From Candidatus Limnocylindria bacterium (lineage in GTDB: Bacteria; Chloroflexota; Limnocylindria; QHBO01): DNA of 39,772 nucleotides. Below, piece after piece: positions 14,721 to 22,129 of this stretch (positions are counted from its first letter, which is position 1; every line of letters begins with the position of its first letter). Location of the stretch: contig JASLBU010000006.1 in NCBI GenBank assembly GCA_030146365.1, forward strand, positions 1 through 39,772, written 5' to 3'. Both the position numbers and the translations under genes were made by a program. The notes below the pieces were generated by a model. It was not told the DNA's origin. It saw only the letters and a list, made by a program, of their open reading frames with translations, and ran no database searches.

Positions 14721-15146
14721 ATGGCATCCCGACTCAACCCGTACCTCACGTTCCCCGGCAACGCGCGTGAGGCGATGGAGTTCTACCGCGACGTGTTCGG
14801 TGGCGAGCTGACCTTCATGACCTTTGCGGAAGGCGGCATGCAGCACGATCCGGCCGACGCCGACAAGATCATGCATGGGCAGCTCGAGACGCCGGCCGGC
14901 TACACGCTGATGGGCGCCGACCACGTGACGGGGGTCCCGGGCGAGCCGGCCACCGGCGTCCAGGTGTCACTGAGCGGGGAGTCGGACGCGGGCTCGGAGC
15001 TCTCTGGCTATTACGAGAAGCTCGCCGCGCGGGGCAACGTCGTCGAGCCACTGGTCGAGGCGCCCTGGGGCGACAAGTTCGGCATGGTGGCGGACCCGTA
15101 CGGCATCCTCTGGCTGGTGAACATCGCGGGCGCCCAGCAGGGCTGA
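14721..15146 (+). CDS. VOC family protein, PhnB-like
   Basis: 141 residues, the usual length of PhnB/YjdN-like VOC proteins. It opens with LNPYLTFPGNAREAMEFYRD, then GGELTFMTF and a GYTLMGAD strand, and ends with WGDKFGMVADPYGILWLVNI, the family signature (D-P-[YF]-G-x-x-W). Function is unproven; many members are annotated as glyoxalase/bleomycin-resistance-like without evidence of that activity. The ATG at 14721 is preceded by CCGGAGGAGC, a good ribosome-binding site, ruling out the longer in-frame start at 14652. Confidence 0.85.
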   Translation: MASRLNPYLTFPGNAREAMEFYRDVFGGELTFMTFAEGGMQHDPADADKIMHGQLETPAGYTLMGADHVTGVPGEPATGVQVSLSGESDAGSELSGYYEKLAARGNVVEPLVEAPWGDKFGMVADPYGILWLVNIAGAQQG

Positions 15147-15193
15147 GCAGCGAGGGTCAGTCGCTACGTCGGCAGCGTCGCGGCGAGAGAGCG

Positions 15194-16003
15194 GTGAAGT
15201 ACGGCGTCATCGTCACCGGAGGTCCGGTGCACGAGCAGGTTGCCCTGGCGCGTGACGCGGAGGCAAGCGGCTGGGACGGCGTCTTCACCTGGGACGGCAT
15301 TCACGTCGGTGACACCCTGGAGGTGCATGACCCCTGGGTGCTGATGGCCGCGTTCGCCATGGCGACCGAGAAGGTTCGCATCGGCGCCATGATCCAGCCG
15401 CTGGCGCGCCGCCGCCCGTGGAAGGTCGCCCGGGAGTCGGTGACGCTCGACCACCTCAGCAACGGCCGATTCACCCTGTGCGTCGGCCTCGGCGCGCTCG
15501 ATGACGCCGGCTGGGGCCGGCTCGGGGAGCCCACCGACCGCCGCATCCGGGCCGAGAAGCTGGACGAGACGCTGGCGATCCTGGCCGGGCTGTGGACCGG
15601 CGAGCCGTTCGGCTTCGCGGGCGCGCACTACCGGTTCGAGCCGATGGCCTTCCGCCCGATGCCGATCCAGCGGCCGCGCATCCCGACCTGGGTGGTGGGC
15701 GCCTGGCCTGCCGAGCGGTCGATGGCGCGAGCGGCGCGGCACGACGGCCTGCTGCCGCACGTCGTGGGCGGCGCCTCGGTCACGCCGGAGGCGGTCGCCG
15801 AGATGCGGGACTGGATCGCGGCGCGCCGGGGCTCGCTCGAGGGATTCGACATCGTCGTCGAGGGCACCGCCCAGCCCGGCACGTCGGACGAGCCGCGGAG
15901 CTTCGCGGACGCCGGGGCGACGTGGTGGATCGAATCAAACTGGGAATCCTTCGACCCGGCGGTGGCCCGCCGGCGGATCGAGGCCGGTCCTCCTCGCCCC
16001 TGA
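15194..16003 (+). CDS. LLM-class flavin-dependent oxidoreductase (luciferase-like)
   Basis: 269 residues, a TIM-barrel luciferase-like monooxygenase or F420-dependent reductase. The N-terminus MKYGVIVTGG leads to EASGWDGVFTWDGIH; the middle has VRIGAMIQPLARRRPWKVARESVTLDHLSNGR, the LLM pattern, followed by LCVGLGAL. RPRIPTWVVGAW near 165 and the AARHDGLLPHV segment are also typical. The flavin (FMN or F420) and substrate cannot be decided. The start is GTG with a GAGAG-rich upstream sequence; its end is convergent with the GH13 gene (9-bp gap). Confidence 0.85.
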   Translation: MKYGVIVTGGPVHEQVALARDAEASGWDGVFTWDGIHVGDTLEVHDPWVLMAAFAMATEKVRIGAMIQPLARRRPWKVARESVTLDHLSNGRFTLCVGLGALDDAGWGRLGEPTDRRIRAEKLDETLAILAGLWTGEPFGFAGAHYRFEPMAFRPMPIQRPRIPTWVVGAWPAERSMARAARHDGLLPHVVGGASVTPEAVAEMRDWIAARRGSLEGFDIVVEGTAQPGTSDEPRSFADAGATWWIESNWESFDPAVARRRIEAGPPRP

Positions 16004-16026
16004 GGCGCGACCTCAGCCGGCCTCGA
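15978..16026. terminator. Inverted repeat at convergent gene ends
   Basis: TCGAGGCCGG (15978-15987) pairs perfectly with CCGGCCTCGA (16017-16026), and a smaller TGAGG/CCTCA stem lies inside. It spans the facing stop codons of the LLM and GH13 genes. No T-run follows, so it may be a bidirectional, Rho-aided or RNA-stabilising hairpin. Confidence 0.3.
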
Positions 16027-17623
16027 GGACGAGCGCCTCGTTCGGCCCGAGGTCGACCGACTCGCCCAGGCGCGCCCCCTCGCGCTGGCGGTCGGTGGCT
16101 ACCAGCACGCGCCCCGGGCCGGCTTTCGGCACGACTCGCGGCTCGGAGGTGAGGTTGAGGGCGACGGTCAGCTGCCCCTGCGGGCCGATCCGTCGGAACG
16201 CGTAGGTGCCGGCCGGCGTCGGGCCGAAGCGCTGGAATTCGCCTGTCGCAAGCACCGGGTGTTCGCGCCGCACTCGAAGCAGGTCACGCGTGAGCGTGAG
16301 GAGCGACTGCGGATCCTCCGCCTGCCCGGCGACGTTCACGATGTCCGCGTCTGGTGCCAGTGGCAGCCACGGCGTCACCCCCGGCGCGGTGAATCCTGCG
16401 TTCGGCGAGGCGTCCCACTGCATCGGCGAGCGCTCGGGATCGCGTCCCCGACCGGGCTCGCGCTTCTCGAGAGGATCGCGCGAGTCTGCGGTGGCCACGG
16501 GCACGTCCACCATTCCGATCTCGTCCCCGTAGTAGATCGTCGGCGTGCCGCGCAGGGTGAGCAGCAGGAGCATGCCGACCCTGGCCTGGTCCCGCCCGGC
16601 CCGCGATGCGGAGGCGAATCGCGGCTGGTCGTGGTTGCCGAGCACCCAGCTCGCCCACGCACCCGCCGGCAGGGCGCCCTGGACGCCCTCGATCGCCGCG
16701 CGGACCGCCACATCGGTCCAGGGGCTGTAGGTCAGGTGGAAGTTGAACGGGACGTGGATCTCGTCCTGGCGCTCGCCGTAGTACTTCGCCCAGGTGTCGA
16801 AGTCGGGGTGATGCAGCTCGCCGATGCTGACCCGCTCACCGGGATAGGCGTCGAGCATCGACCGGAAGGCTCGATACAGCCCGTGCATGTCGGGATGGGC
16901 GTGGTCGTTGAGGTGCAGCTGCGTCGCCCAGGCCCCGAGCCGATGCCACGCCTCCGGGGACGGATTGGGAGGATTGTCCGCGAGGTCCGGGTCTTTCATC
17001 ACCATCGGGGCGACATCGATTCGGAAGCCGTCGACGCCGCGGTCGAGCCAGAAGCGGGCCACGTCGAACATCGCCGCGCGGACCGCGGGGTTCCGCCAGT
17101 TCAGGTCCGGCTGCTCCTCCAGGAAGGTGTGCAGGTAGTACTGGCCGCGCCTCTCGTCCCACTGCCATGACGGCCCGGCGAACATGCTGATCCAGTTGTT
17201 CGGCAGGCTGCCGTCCGGCTTCGGGTCGCGCCAGATGTACCAGTCTGCCTTGGGGTTGTCCCGGGAGCTACGTGACTCCGAGAACCACGGGTGCCGGTCG
17301 CTGGTGTGATTCGGGACGTAGTCGACGATGACCCTGATGCCGCGGTCGTGCGCGGCGACGAGCAGCGCATCGAAGTCGGTGAGCGAGCCGAAGAGGGGGT
17401 CGACGTCCAGGTAGTCCGCCACGTCGTAGCCGAAGTCGGCCATCGGCGACGGATAGAACGGCGAGATCCAGATCGCGTCCACCCCCAGCCATGCCAGATA
17501 GTCCAGGCGGCTGGTGATGCCTGCGAGGTCCCCGGTCCCGTCCCCGTTGGCGTCCGCGAAGCTGCGCGGATAGACGTGATAGACGGCGGCCGTCTGCCAC
17601 CAGCGCGGGGGGGTGTGCTCCAT
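16013..17623 (-). CDS. GH13 alpha-glucosidase (oligo-1,6-glucosidase-like)
   Basis: 536 residues, cytoplasmic (no signal peptide). It hydrolyses alpha-glucosidic bonds in malto- or isomalto-oligosaccharides or related sugars. GH13 landmarks in order: VYHVYPRSFADANGDGTGD, DYVPNHTSDRHPWF, nucleophile Asp203 in DGFRIDVAP, acid/base Glu269 in SIGELHHP, and Asp332 in VLGNHDQPR. The motif-II tail (Val after the nucleophile) fits the oligo-1,6-glucosidase/alpha-glucosidase subfamily. The C-terminal beta domain carries PAGTYAFRRIG. The ATG at 17623 has a TACGCT box 6 nt upstream, diverging from the DUF309 gene. No sugar transporter is adjacent. Confidence 0.92.
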   Translation of the reverse strand: MEHTPPRWWQTAAVYHVYPRSFADANGDGTGDLAGITSRLDYLAWLGVDAIWISPFYPSPMADFGYDVADYLDVDPLFGSLTDFDALLVAAHDRGIRVIVDYVPNHTSDRHPWFSESRSSRDNPKADWYIWRDPKPDGSLPNNWISMFAGPSWQWDERRGQYYLHTFLEEQPDLNWRNPAVRAAMFDVARFWLDRGVDGFRIDVAPMVMKDPDLADNPPNPSPEAWHRLGAWATQLHLNDHAHPDMHGLYRAFRSMLDAYPGERVSIGELHHPDFDTWAKYYGERQDEIHVPFNFHLTYSPWTDVAVRAAIEGVQGALPAGAWASWVLGNHDQPRFASASRAGRDQARVGMLLLLTLRGTPTIYYGDEIGMVDVPVATADSRDPLEKREPGRGRDPERSPMQWDASPNAGFTAPGVTPWLPLAPDADIVNVAGQAEDPQSLLTLTRDLLRVRREHPVLATGEFQRFGPTPAGTYAFRRIGPQGQLTVALNLTSEPRVVPKAGPGRVLVATDRQREGARLGESVDLGPNEALVLEAG

Positions 17624-17629
17624 CCGCGC

Positions 17630-17635
17630 AGCGTA
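17630..17635 (-). promoter_or_regulatory. Putative -10 box (TACGCT), leaderless start of GH13 gene
   Basis: TACGCT on the minus strand ends 6 nt before the ATG at 17623, within a 68-bp divergent region. Confidence 0.4.
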
Positions 17636-17678
17636 TCGGGATGCGGCCGCCCGTGCGGACCCGGTCGGACCGGCCTGC

Positions 17679-17684
17679 TAGGAT
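17679..17684 (+). promoter_or_regulatory. Putative -10 box (TAGGAT), leaderless start of DUF309 gene
   Basis: TAGGAT ends 7 nt before the ATG at 17692. It would also drive the overlapping fumC. Confidence 0.45.
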
Positions 17685-17691
17685 CGGGCCG

Positions 17692-18141
17692 ATGACTGAC
17701 GCATCGGTCCGCGAGCCCGCGATGCCGGAGGAGCGCTCCCCGGGCCGTACGCCGCCGCTCGGGCCGGGTGAGGCCGAACGGCTCTTCCGGGAGGGCGTGG
17801 CCCTCTTCAACGGGGTCCGGTACTGGCATGCACACGAGGCATGGGAGACCGTGTGGCGCGCGGCGCCGGACGAGGACCGCGACTTCTACCAGGGCCTGAT
17901 CCAGGTGGCTGCCGGCCTGCTGCATGTCCAGCGGCGAAACCTGCGCGGGGCCCGGAACAAGCTCACCGAGGGGACCGAAAAGCTCCAGCGCTATCAGCCG
18001 GCGTACCAGGGCATCTTCGTGAACGAGCTCATCGGGCAGGGTACCCGGCTCCTCGGCGACCTCAACGACGGCTACCTGCCCTACCTCATCCCGCCCGTCA
18101 TCCGCTTCGTGGAGGCCGACGGCCCCGACTTCGGTCGATGA
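17692..18141 (+). CDS. DUF309 family protein
   Basis: 149 residues. After an acidic/Pro-rich N-terminus, residues about 30-115 match DUF309: LFREGVALFNGVRYWHAHEAWETVW, DFYQGLIQVAAGLLHVQ and GARNKLTEGTEKLQRY. The conserved HAHEAWE and Q-G-L-I residues point into a helical bundle that may bind a ligand or metal; function is unknown for the family. The start follows the TAGGAT box by 7 nt. Its TGA overlaps the fumC ATG (ATGA), so fumC translation is coupled to it. Confidence 0.85.
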   Translation: MTDASVREPAMPEERSPGRTPPLGPGEAERLFREGVALFNGVRYWHAHEAWETVWRAAPDEDRDFYQGLIQVAAGLLHVQRRNLRGARNKLTEGTEKLQRYQPAYQGIFVNELIGQGTRLLGDLNDGYLPYLIPPVIRFVEADGPDFGR

Positions 18142-19523
18142 CCGACGAGCGGATCGAGCGTGACTCGATGGGCGACGTTCGCGTCCCGGCGGCGGCGAAG
18201 TGGCGTGCCCAGACCCAGCGGGCCGTCGAGAACTTTCCGATCTCCGGCGTGCGCATCGAGCGCTCGCTGATCGAGGCACTGGCTCGGATCAAGGCGGCCA
18301 CCGCAGCGGTGAAGCTCGAGCTGGGCCTGGTTGATGACGACCTGGCGGCCGCGGTGATGCAGGCGGCCGTCGAGGTCGCCCGTGGCGACCACGACGAGCA
18401 GTTCCCGATCGACGTCTTCCAGACCGGATCCGGCACGTCGAGCAACATGAACATGAACGAGGTCCTGGCGACGCTCGCCGCGGAGCGACTCGGGCGGTCC
18501 GTCCACCCGAACGACGACGTCAACCACCCGATGTCGTCGAACGACATGTTCCCGGCCGCGATCCACATCGCAGCCACGTCCGGTGTGGTGCGTGACCTCG
18601 TCCCCGCGCTCGAGCACCTTGCCGCCTCGCTCGAGTCGAAGGCCGCCGAGTTCGCCGACGTCGTGAAGTCCGGGCGCACCCACCTCATGGACGCCACCCC
18701 GGTCACGCTCGGCCAGGAGTTCGGCGGATATGCGGCCCAGGCCCGCCTCGGGGTCGAGCGGTTGACGGCCTCCCTCCCGCGGGTCGCGGAGCTGCCGTTG
18801 GGCGGCACCGCGGTCGGGACCGGCATCAACGCGCCGGCCGGGTTCGGCGGGAAGGTGATCGCGGTGATCGCGGACGAGACCGGCCTTCCGTTGACCGAGG
18901 CCCGGGACCACTTCGAGGCGCAGGGGGCCAGGGATGGGCTGGTCGAGCTGTCGGGGCAGCTGCGGACGATCGCGGTGAGCCTGACGAAGATCGCCAATGA
19001 CCTGCGCTGGATGGGATCCGGTCCACGCGCCGGCCTCGGCGAGATCAACCTGCCGGACCTCCAGCCGGGCAGCAGCATCATGCCGGGGAAGGTGAACCCG
19101 GTCCTTCCCGAGGCGACGCTGATGGTGTGCGCCCAGGTCGTGGGCAACGACGCCGCGGTGGCGTGGGGCGGGGCCGCGGGCAACTTCGAGCTGAACGTGA
19201 TGCTGCCGATGATCGGCCGCAACGTCCTCGAGTCCATCCGTCTGCTCGCCAGCGTGACGCGCCTGCTTGCCGACCGCTGCGTGGACGGCATCACCGCCAA
19301 CGCGGATCGCCTGCGCGAGTACGCGGAGAGCTCTCCTTCGATCGTGACCCCACTGAACGCGTACCTCGGGTACGAGGAGGCGGCCAGCATCGCAAAGCAG
19401 TCCCTCGCGGAGCGTCGGACGATCCGCGACGTGGTGCTCTCCCGCGGCCACGTGCAGGCGGGCCGTCTCACCGAGGCCCAGCTGGACGAGGCGCTCGACG
19501 TCATGCGCATGACGCGGCCGTAG
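18138..19523 (+). CDS. fumC: Fumarate hydratase class II
   Basis: 461 residues, the standard length of the iron-independent fumarase that interconverts fumarate and malate in the TCA cycle. Visible: FQTGSGTSSNMNMNEVLA (about 93-110), SSNDMFPAAIHI, the SGRTHLMDATPVTLGQE active-site segment with catalytic His, and the fumarase/aspartase signature GSSIMPGKVNP (about 311-321). The ATG at 18138 overlaps the stop of the DUF309 gene. The N-terminal ERDSMGDVRVPAAAKW matches other FumC enzymes and supports this start. An aspartase or argininosuccinate lyase is excluded by these motifs. Confidence 0.95.
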   Translation: MTDERIERDSMGDVRVPAAAKWRAQTQRAVENFPISGVRIERSLIEALARIKAATAAVKLELGLVDDDLAAAVMQAAVEVARGDHDEQFPIDVFQTGSGTSSNMNMNEVLATLAAERLGRSVHPNDDVNHPMSSNDMFPAAIHIAATSGVVRDLVPALEHLAASLESKAAEFADVVKSGRTHLMDATPVTLGQEFGGYAAQARLGVERLTASLPRVAELPLGGTAVGTGINAPAGFGGKVIAVIADETGLPLTEARDHFEAQGARDGLVELSGQLRTIAVSLTKIANDLRWMGSGPRAGLGEINLPDLQPGSSIMPGKVNPVLPEATLMVCAQVVGNDAAVAWGGAAGNFELNVMLPMIGRNVLESIRLLASVTRLLADRCVDGITANADRLREYAESSPSIVTPLNAYLGYEEAASIAKQSLAERRTIRDVVLSRGHVQAGRLTEAQLDEALDVMRMTRP

Positions 19524-19542
19524 GCCACCGGTCAGCGGACGC

Positions 19543-20793
19543 TCATCGGTCCAACTCCTTCATGTTGGGCAGGACGGCGTAGCGGAGCTCCCACCGCGGG
19601 CGGTCCAGCTTGGGGTCGTTGTCCACATACAGCCACGCCACCAGGTCGTCGGCGACGTGCGCCCGGACGATCGACTCCGTCCCATCCGGGGGATAGCGCT
19701 CGACCGACCGAGCCACTCCCCGGCCGAGATCGTAAAGGGTGAAGTCGCTCGTATCCGATCCCCACCAGGCGACGAACCTGGTTCCCAGCGACGGATAGTT
19801 CACGTAGTCGTGCCGTCCGAGGTTCATGGGGCGCACGTCGCCGTCCCGGCGGTCATAGCGGAAGAGGCGTCCCCAGTTGAACATGTTGAAGCCCCGATCC
19901 GCCTCCTTCCACACCACGAACGCTCCTTCCACCTGTGGCATGGTCGCGAGGCCGGACGTGTCGAGCCGCTGTGGTACCGCGGTCGTGTCCCTGATGTTCC
20001 ACAGGTAGGCGTGACGTTCATCGGACTGGCGGTCTGACGCGTAGACCACCTCGGCGTAGACGATCGTGTCGCCGAACAGCGACGGCAGCCACAGCTCCGC
20101 CTCCGCGGCAAGCCGCTCGGCGAGCACGCGCGGCGTCCAATCTGGCGCCGATGCGACCAGCAACTGCGAGACCGGCCCGTCCGGCCCCATGTCGAACGCG
20201 GTCCAGGCGACCGACGGCTCGTATACCGAGATGCTGGGCACGAGGCCGCTCACGTCGGGGTGGCCCGGATGGGAGTCCAACAGCACAGCCTCGCCGTCGC
20301 GTGGCACGACCCAGAGGTCCCACGCCACCTCGCCGGACGTCGGCATGTCGACGAACGCCACGGTGTCGAGGTCGCCGGTGATCCTGGTCAGGGAGTGGTC
20401 GCGGGAGGGGTTGCGCCACACGAGTTCCGGTTGGACCTCCCCTGGGCCGGGGACCACGCGCCACAGGTCCGGGGCGGCTTCCGCCCCGGCCCCTTCCGCC
20501 AGGTTCGACGAGAAGATGATCGAGCTGCCGGTGCTGGCGAACTCGAGGATCGATCCGGCCGTGGACTGGTCCAGGGCTGCGATGTCGAGCTGGGCGGCGA
20601 AACCTGCGCGCCGGCTCGGTGTCGGTGTCGGCGCCGGCAGGCGGGCGACGGCCGCGTGTGGTTTGCGCGGCTCCGTCTGTGCCGATGCCTCCGGCCGTTT
20701 GGCCGCGGTCGGGAGCGGGCCGGGGACGGCGCACGCCGCCGTCCCCAGCACCATGGCGGCGAGCACCGCCGGTCCGCCGAGCGAGCGAGTCAC
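19543..20793 (-). CDS. Secreted lipoprotein with beta-propeller-like repeats
   Basis: 416 residues starting with GTG at 20793. A signal peptide (LGGPAVLAAMVLGTAAC) ends in a lipobox-like TAAC near residue 18-20, followed by a Pro/Thr/Lys-rich linker. The rest contains about five or six degenerate blades with a VAW or VAF strand followed some 15 residues later by LW, LYD or RYD and a short turn, for example VVWKEADRG then RLFRYDRRDG, and VAWWGSDTSD then LYDLGRG. This suggests a TolB/WD-like propeller for binding outside the membrane. The start overlaps the stop of the C39-like peptidase (GTGA), implying the two secreted proteins work together. The partner or ligand is unknown. Confidence 0.7.
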   Translation of the reverse strand: MTRSLGGPAVLAAMVLGTAACAVPGPLPTAAKRPEASAQTEPRKPHAAVARLPAPTPTPSRRAGFAAQLDIAALDQSTAGSILEFASTGSSIIFSSNLAEGAGAEAAPDLWRVVPGPGEVQPELVWRNPSRDHSLTRITGDLDTVAFVDMPTSGEVAWDLWVVPRDGEAVLLDSHPGHPDVSGLVPSISVYEPSVAWTAFDMGPDGPVSQLLVASAPDWTPRVLAERLAAEAELWLPSLFGDTIVYAEVVYASDRQSDERHAYLWNIRDTTAVPQRLDTSGLATMPQVEGAFVVWKEADRGFNMFNWGRLFRYDRRDGDVRPMNLGRHDYVNYPSLGTRFVAWWGSDTSDFTLYDLGRGVARSVERYPPDGTESIVRAHVADDLVAWLYVDNDPKLDRPRWELRYAVLPNMKELDR

Positions 20794-21689
20794 CAGACCA
20801 GCCGCTGCGTGTGCTCGCCGATGAGTGCGGCCATGCTCCGCGTGGAGTTCCAGTACTTGCCGGTCGACCCGCCTTCGTCCCGCGACGAATCGGTGAAGTA
20901 CACCCGGGCGAAGTCGGTGCCGGTCCACGCGCTATACCAGCCGTAAAGGGCGATCCAGTGGCCCGGCGAGTTCACCGGGTTCGGCCAGCTGGCCAAGTTG
21001 TACCTGGAGTACGGCGAGTGCGGCTTCACGGGGACTGCGAGCGGCATCTTGGAGCCGCTGACGTTCGCTCGGACGTAGGCCTGCAGCTCGTCGCCAGTGG
21101 CGCCATTCCGGTTCTCGTCGCGCAGGTGAGTGATCACCCATGCCCATGTCGCCGGTCGGCGCGGCGAGCCGGCCGTCCCGCGCTCCAGCCCGTAGATGAG
21201 CTCGTCGGCGTTCGTATATCCGTTGATGTCCGTTCGCATCCACTCCGCGATCCGAGTTTGGGTGTACTTGTTGGCCGACGATGCGACAGCCCACGAGTAG
21301 TTCGCGATCACCTGGCCGACCGCCGGGCCGCAGTAGTAGCTCTTCGTCTGGTCGCGCGCGTACACCGGCAGATACGCCTGCGGCACGTAGCAGGCAGTTG
21401 GCGTGGCGCCACCGTCTCCGGTGGCAGCAGCCTGAGCCGTCGAGCCGCTCGGGGTGGAGCAGGCGACGCTCGCGAGCCCGATGCCGGCGCGGTCCTGCTC
21501 GGCGGCGTAGGCCAGGGCGGCCGCCACCTTCCGGTCCGATGCCGCCTGCTGCGCCTGCGTGAGGGGCGGTTCCCCGGCGGGAGGGATCGGCTCGGGTTTG
21601 GTGGGCTTCGCTGCCGCGGCGGGGCCGGCCGCGATGGACGCCAGGATCACCGCGGTCAGCATCGCGATGATCGTTCGTCGAGAGAGCAT
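20790..21689 (-). CDS. Secreted C39-like (papain-fold) cysteine peptidase
   Basis: 299 residues. Signal peptide: MLSRRTIIAMLTAVILAS then an AGPAAAA cleavage region. A Pro/Lys/Glu linker follows. The catalytic domain shows Cys120 in SYYCGPAVGQVIANYSW, His244 in SPGHWIALYG and a likely Asp267 in VYFTDSS, the C39_2/bacteriocin-processing-like Cys-His-Asp arrangement. Exported single-domain members of this group are generally uncharacterised. AGGAGGTG lies 5 nt before the ATG, one of the strongest ribosome-binding sites in the window. Its stop overlaps the lipoprotein start. It is preceded by a 440-bp gene-free region. Confidence 0.82.
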   Translation of the reverse strand: MLSRRTIIAMLTAVILASIAAGPAAAAKPTKPEPIPPAGEPPLTQAQQAASDRKVAAALAYAAEQDRAGIGLASVACSTPSGSTAQAAATGDGGATPTACYVPQAYLPVYARDQTKSYYCGPAVGQVIANYSWAVASSANKYTQTRIAEWMRTDINGYTNADELIYGLERGTAGSPRRPATWAWVITHLRDENRNGATGDELQAYVRANVSGSKMPLAVPVKPHSPYSRYNLASWPNPVNSPGHWIALYGWYSAWTGTDFARVYFTDSSRDEGGSTGKYWNSTRSMAALIGEHTQRLVW

Positions 21690-22129
21690 GGGGCACCTCC
21701 TGTCCGTCGGAGGCGAGCCGGCATCGATGGGAGCAAACGGTGTAACCCCATGGTGATTTCAGTCTCTTTGCCGCGCCTTACCGGGCGCTTACTGAGTGCC
21801 GCCGCACGCGCCCTCCGCCACCGCGAGATCGTCGGGCCCCGTTCCCGGTGCCGGACACGACGAACGCCGGCCCGTTTCCGGACCGGCGCTCGCCGTACGC
21901 CGTCGAGGTGGGGTGCCACTACTTCAGCCCCGTTAACGATAAACAGGAACCCATCCCGACGGTTTTCTCTTGTGGCCACATGATCGGGGGGACGCGGGGC
22001 GGCCGATAGGGGCGGATGTCCCGTCGTGCCCGGGAATCCGTGGGCGAGCGACCGCGGATACAATCAGGAGCGCCGGATCCGCGTCAACCGCGCATCACGG
22101 ACGCGCAGCTCAGGAGATCAACCCGACCC
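21690..22129. other. 440-bp divergent intergenic region with hairpin and AT-rich pocket
   Basis: No supportable gene lies here. It holds the 5' leader of the C39-like peptidase (minus) and of the aldehyde dehydrogenase (plus). A hairpin with arms CGCCGG (21865-21870) and CCGGCG (21883-21888) can extend to about 9 bp with one mismatch. Positions about 21930-21982 are unusually AT-rich (GTTAACGATAAAC, then GGTTTTCTCTTG). The minus strand nearer the gene carries GGCAAAGAG (21764-21772) and GGGGTTACACC (21739-21749), which faintly resemble parts of a GEMM riboswitch, but a full fold was not seen. Confidence 0.5.
22059..22064 (+). promoter_or_regulatory. Putative -10 box (TACAAT) of aldehyde dehydrogenase
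   Basis: GATACAATC lies 65 nt before the GTG at 22130, leaving a leader that carries a CAGGAG ribosome-binding site. No clear -35 is visible. Confidence 0.4.

Noticed and set aside
17101..18279. 392-codon minus-strand ORF opposite DUF309
   Set aside because: Crosses two real genes; translation is Arg/Ser/Pro-rich, consistent with a frame shadow.
21690..22000. Confident c-di-GMP or c-di-AMP riboswitch
   Set aside because: Only scattered words match; the conserved core and pairing of neither class could be traced by eye.
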